NCBI GenBank assembly: GCA_018398765.1
Contig: JAHBMJ010005838.1
Span: forward strand, 1 to 30,000
Direction of reading: 5' to 3'
Source: Chromera velia
Lineage: Eukaryota > Sar > Chromeraceae
DNA length: 30,000 bases
Shown: piece by piece, positions 29,590-30,000 of the stretch
Layout: every line of letters begins with the position of its first letter
How positions within the stretch are numbered: the first letter of the stretch is position 1
Notes under the pieces: generated by a model
Seen by the model: the letters and a program-made list of their open reading frames with translations, nothing else
The model's database searches: none
Told to the model about the DNA's origin: nothing
Program-made: the position numbers and the translations under genes

Positions 29590-30000
29590 TTTAATCTTTC
29601 ACCACAGGACGAACTCTCTTAACGCTTAACTTCAGCGACTTTTTTGTTGTTGTTTTTCTTGTTTGGAGAGGTGGAGATGGATGGAAAGATCTTTCATCTC
29701 GAATGTTCTACTAGAGAAAATCGCGTCACAAGCTGAATTAACCCTAGGGGTTTTTGCGGCGGTGGAGCCGCCGTGAAACTAAAAAGGGGTTCGCTTCTAA
29801 ATATGAAGGCCTCGAGGGCGGCGGCGGTAAGGCTTCCGCCCAAAAAGTAGGTTCGTTCACTTTTGGGGGGGGACACTAGGGGTGATCACACCACCCACAA
29901 AATTGAAGCGCTTGACTTTCTCATCTGACGCACTCCATGCGAATAACCCAGAAAGCGGAATGAACTTTGTTCTCACCCTCATTCATATCTATTTTTGGGA
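29590..30000. other. Right-end spacer with GC-rich hairpins
   Basis: No gene is supported. Two hairpins stand out: GGCGG-TGGA-CCGCC type near 29757-29772 and GGGCGG...CCGCCC near 29817-29841. The block starting AATTAACCC at 29735 is a direct relative of 16431-16467. The window ends in a gene-free stretch that includes the second 36-bp repeat. Confidence 0.5.
29922..29957 (+). repeat. 36-bp dispersed repeat, copy 2
   Basis: Same orientation as 10100-10135, four differences, all A here where the other copy has G. A weakly similar tail continues to the end of the window. Confidence 0.6.

Overview
The window looks like nuclear DNA of a microbial eukaryote. It has a spliceosomal SPF45/RBM17-type gene, a probable spliceosomal intron, long low-complexity reading frames, abundant satellites and microsatellites, a Ty3/Gypsy chromovirus and a LINE-type retrotransposon, and no bacterial operon structure. 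One undetermined base (7736) marks it as draft assembly. Mixed GC-rich coding and AT-rich spacers, few introns and much repeat DNA would suit a chromerid or other alveolate alga, but that is an impression and not shown by any marker here.

Left third (1-9.7 kb). A disordered, acidic-tract protein gene on the plus strand (10-3072) probably has one intron. A 2.28-kb unit (4026-6308) has ~330-bp inverted repeats about 96% identical, enclosing a minus-strand reading frame of unknown function (4729-5475) and a CA microsatellite. A large ankyrin-repeat gene (minus, 6580-9685) is split into two frames at an undetermined base beside a nine-C run, most likely an assembly error.

Middle (9.7-16.8 kb). 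About 5 kb of spacer without a convincing gene is followed by an intact single-exon SPF45/RBM17-like splicing factor (minus, 14833-16146) with a G-patch and a UHM-type RRM. Its 3' side starts with a TC/GA microsatellite. A 72-codon frame on the plus strand (16563-16781) is a weak gene candidate.

Right half (16.7-29.6 kb). This is a nested repeat structure. Its base is a degenerate macro-palindrome. CT-rich tract, GATGATGA-type motif, CAGT tetranucleotide arrays and a ~190-bp satellite run left to right from ~16.69 kb. The same modules return in reverse order and opposite strand up to ~29.58 kb, with an axis near 18.68 kb. Two retrotransposons split the right arm. One is a full-length Ty3/Gypsy chromovirus (18734-25134) with LTRs, PBS, gag, protease, RT, RNase H, integrase, chromodomain and PPT. 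The other is a 5'-truncated LINE-like element (~25590-27690) ending in a stem-loop and a CAAT tail.

Both retrotransposons are dead. Their damage is strikingly transition-biased: the two LTRs differ by about 25 substitutions, 24 of them transitions, and the internal stops sit where Gln, Arg or Trp is expected. This looks like cytosine-deamination or RIP-type decay. A chromodomain with three tryptophans at the aromatic-cage positions fits an element that homes to heterochromatin, and it does sit inside satellite DNA. Residues quoted as 'expected' come from general family knowledge; all alignments were made by eye.
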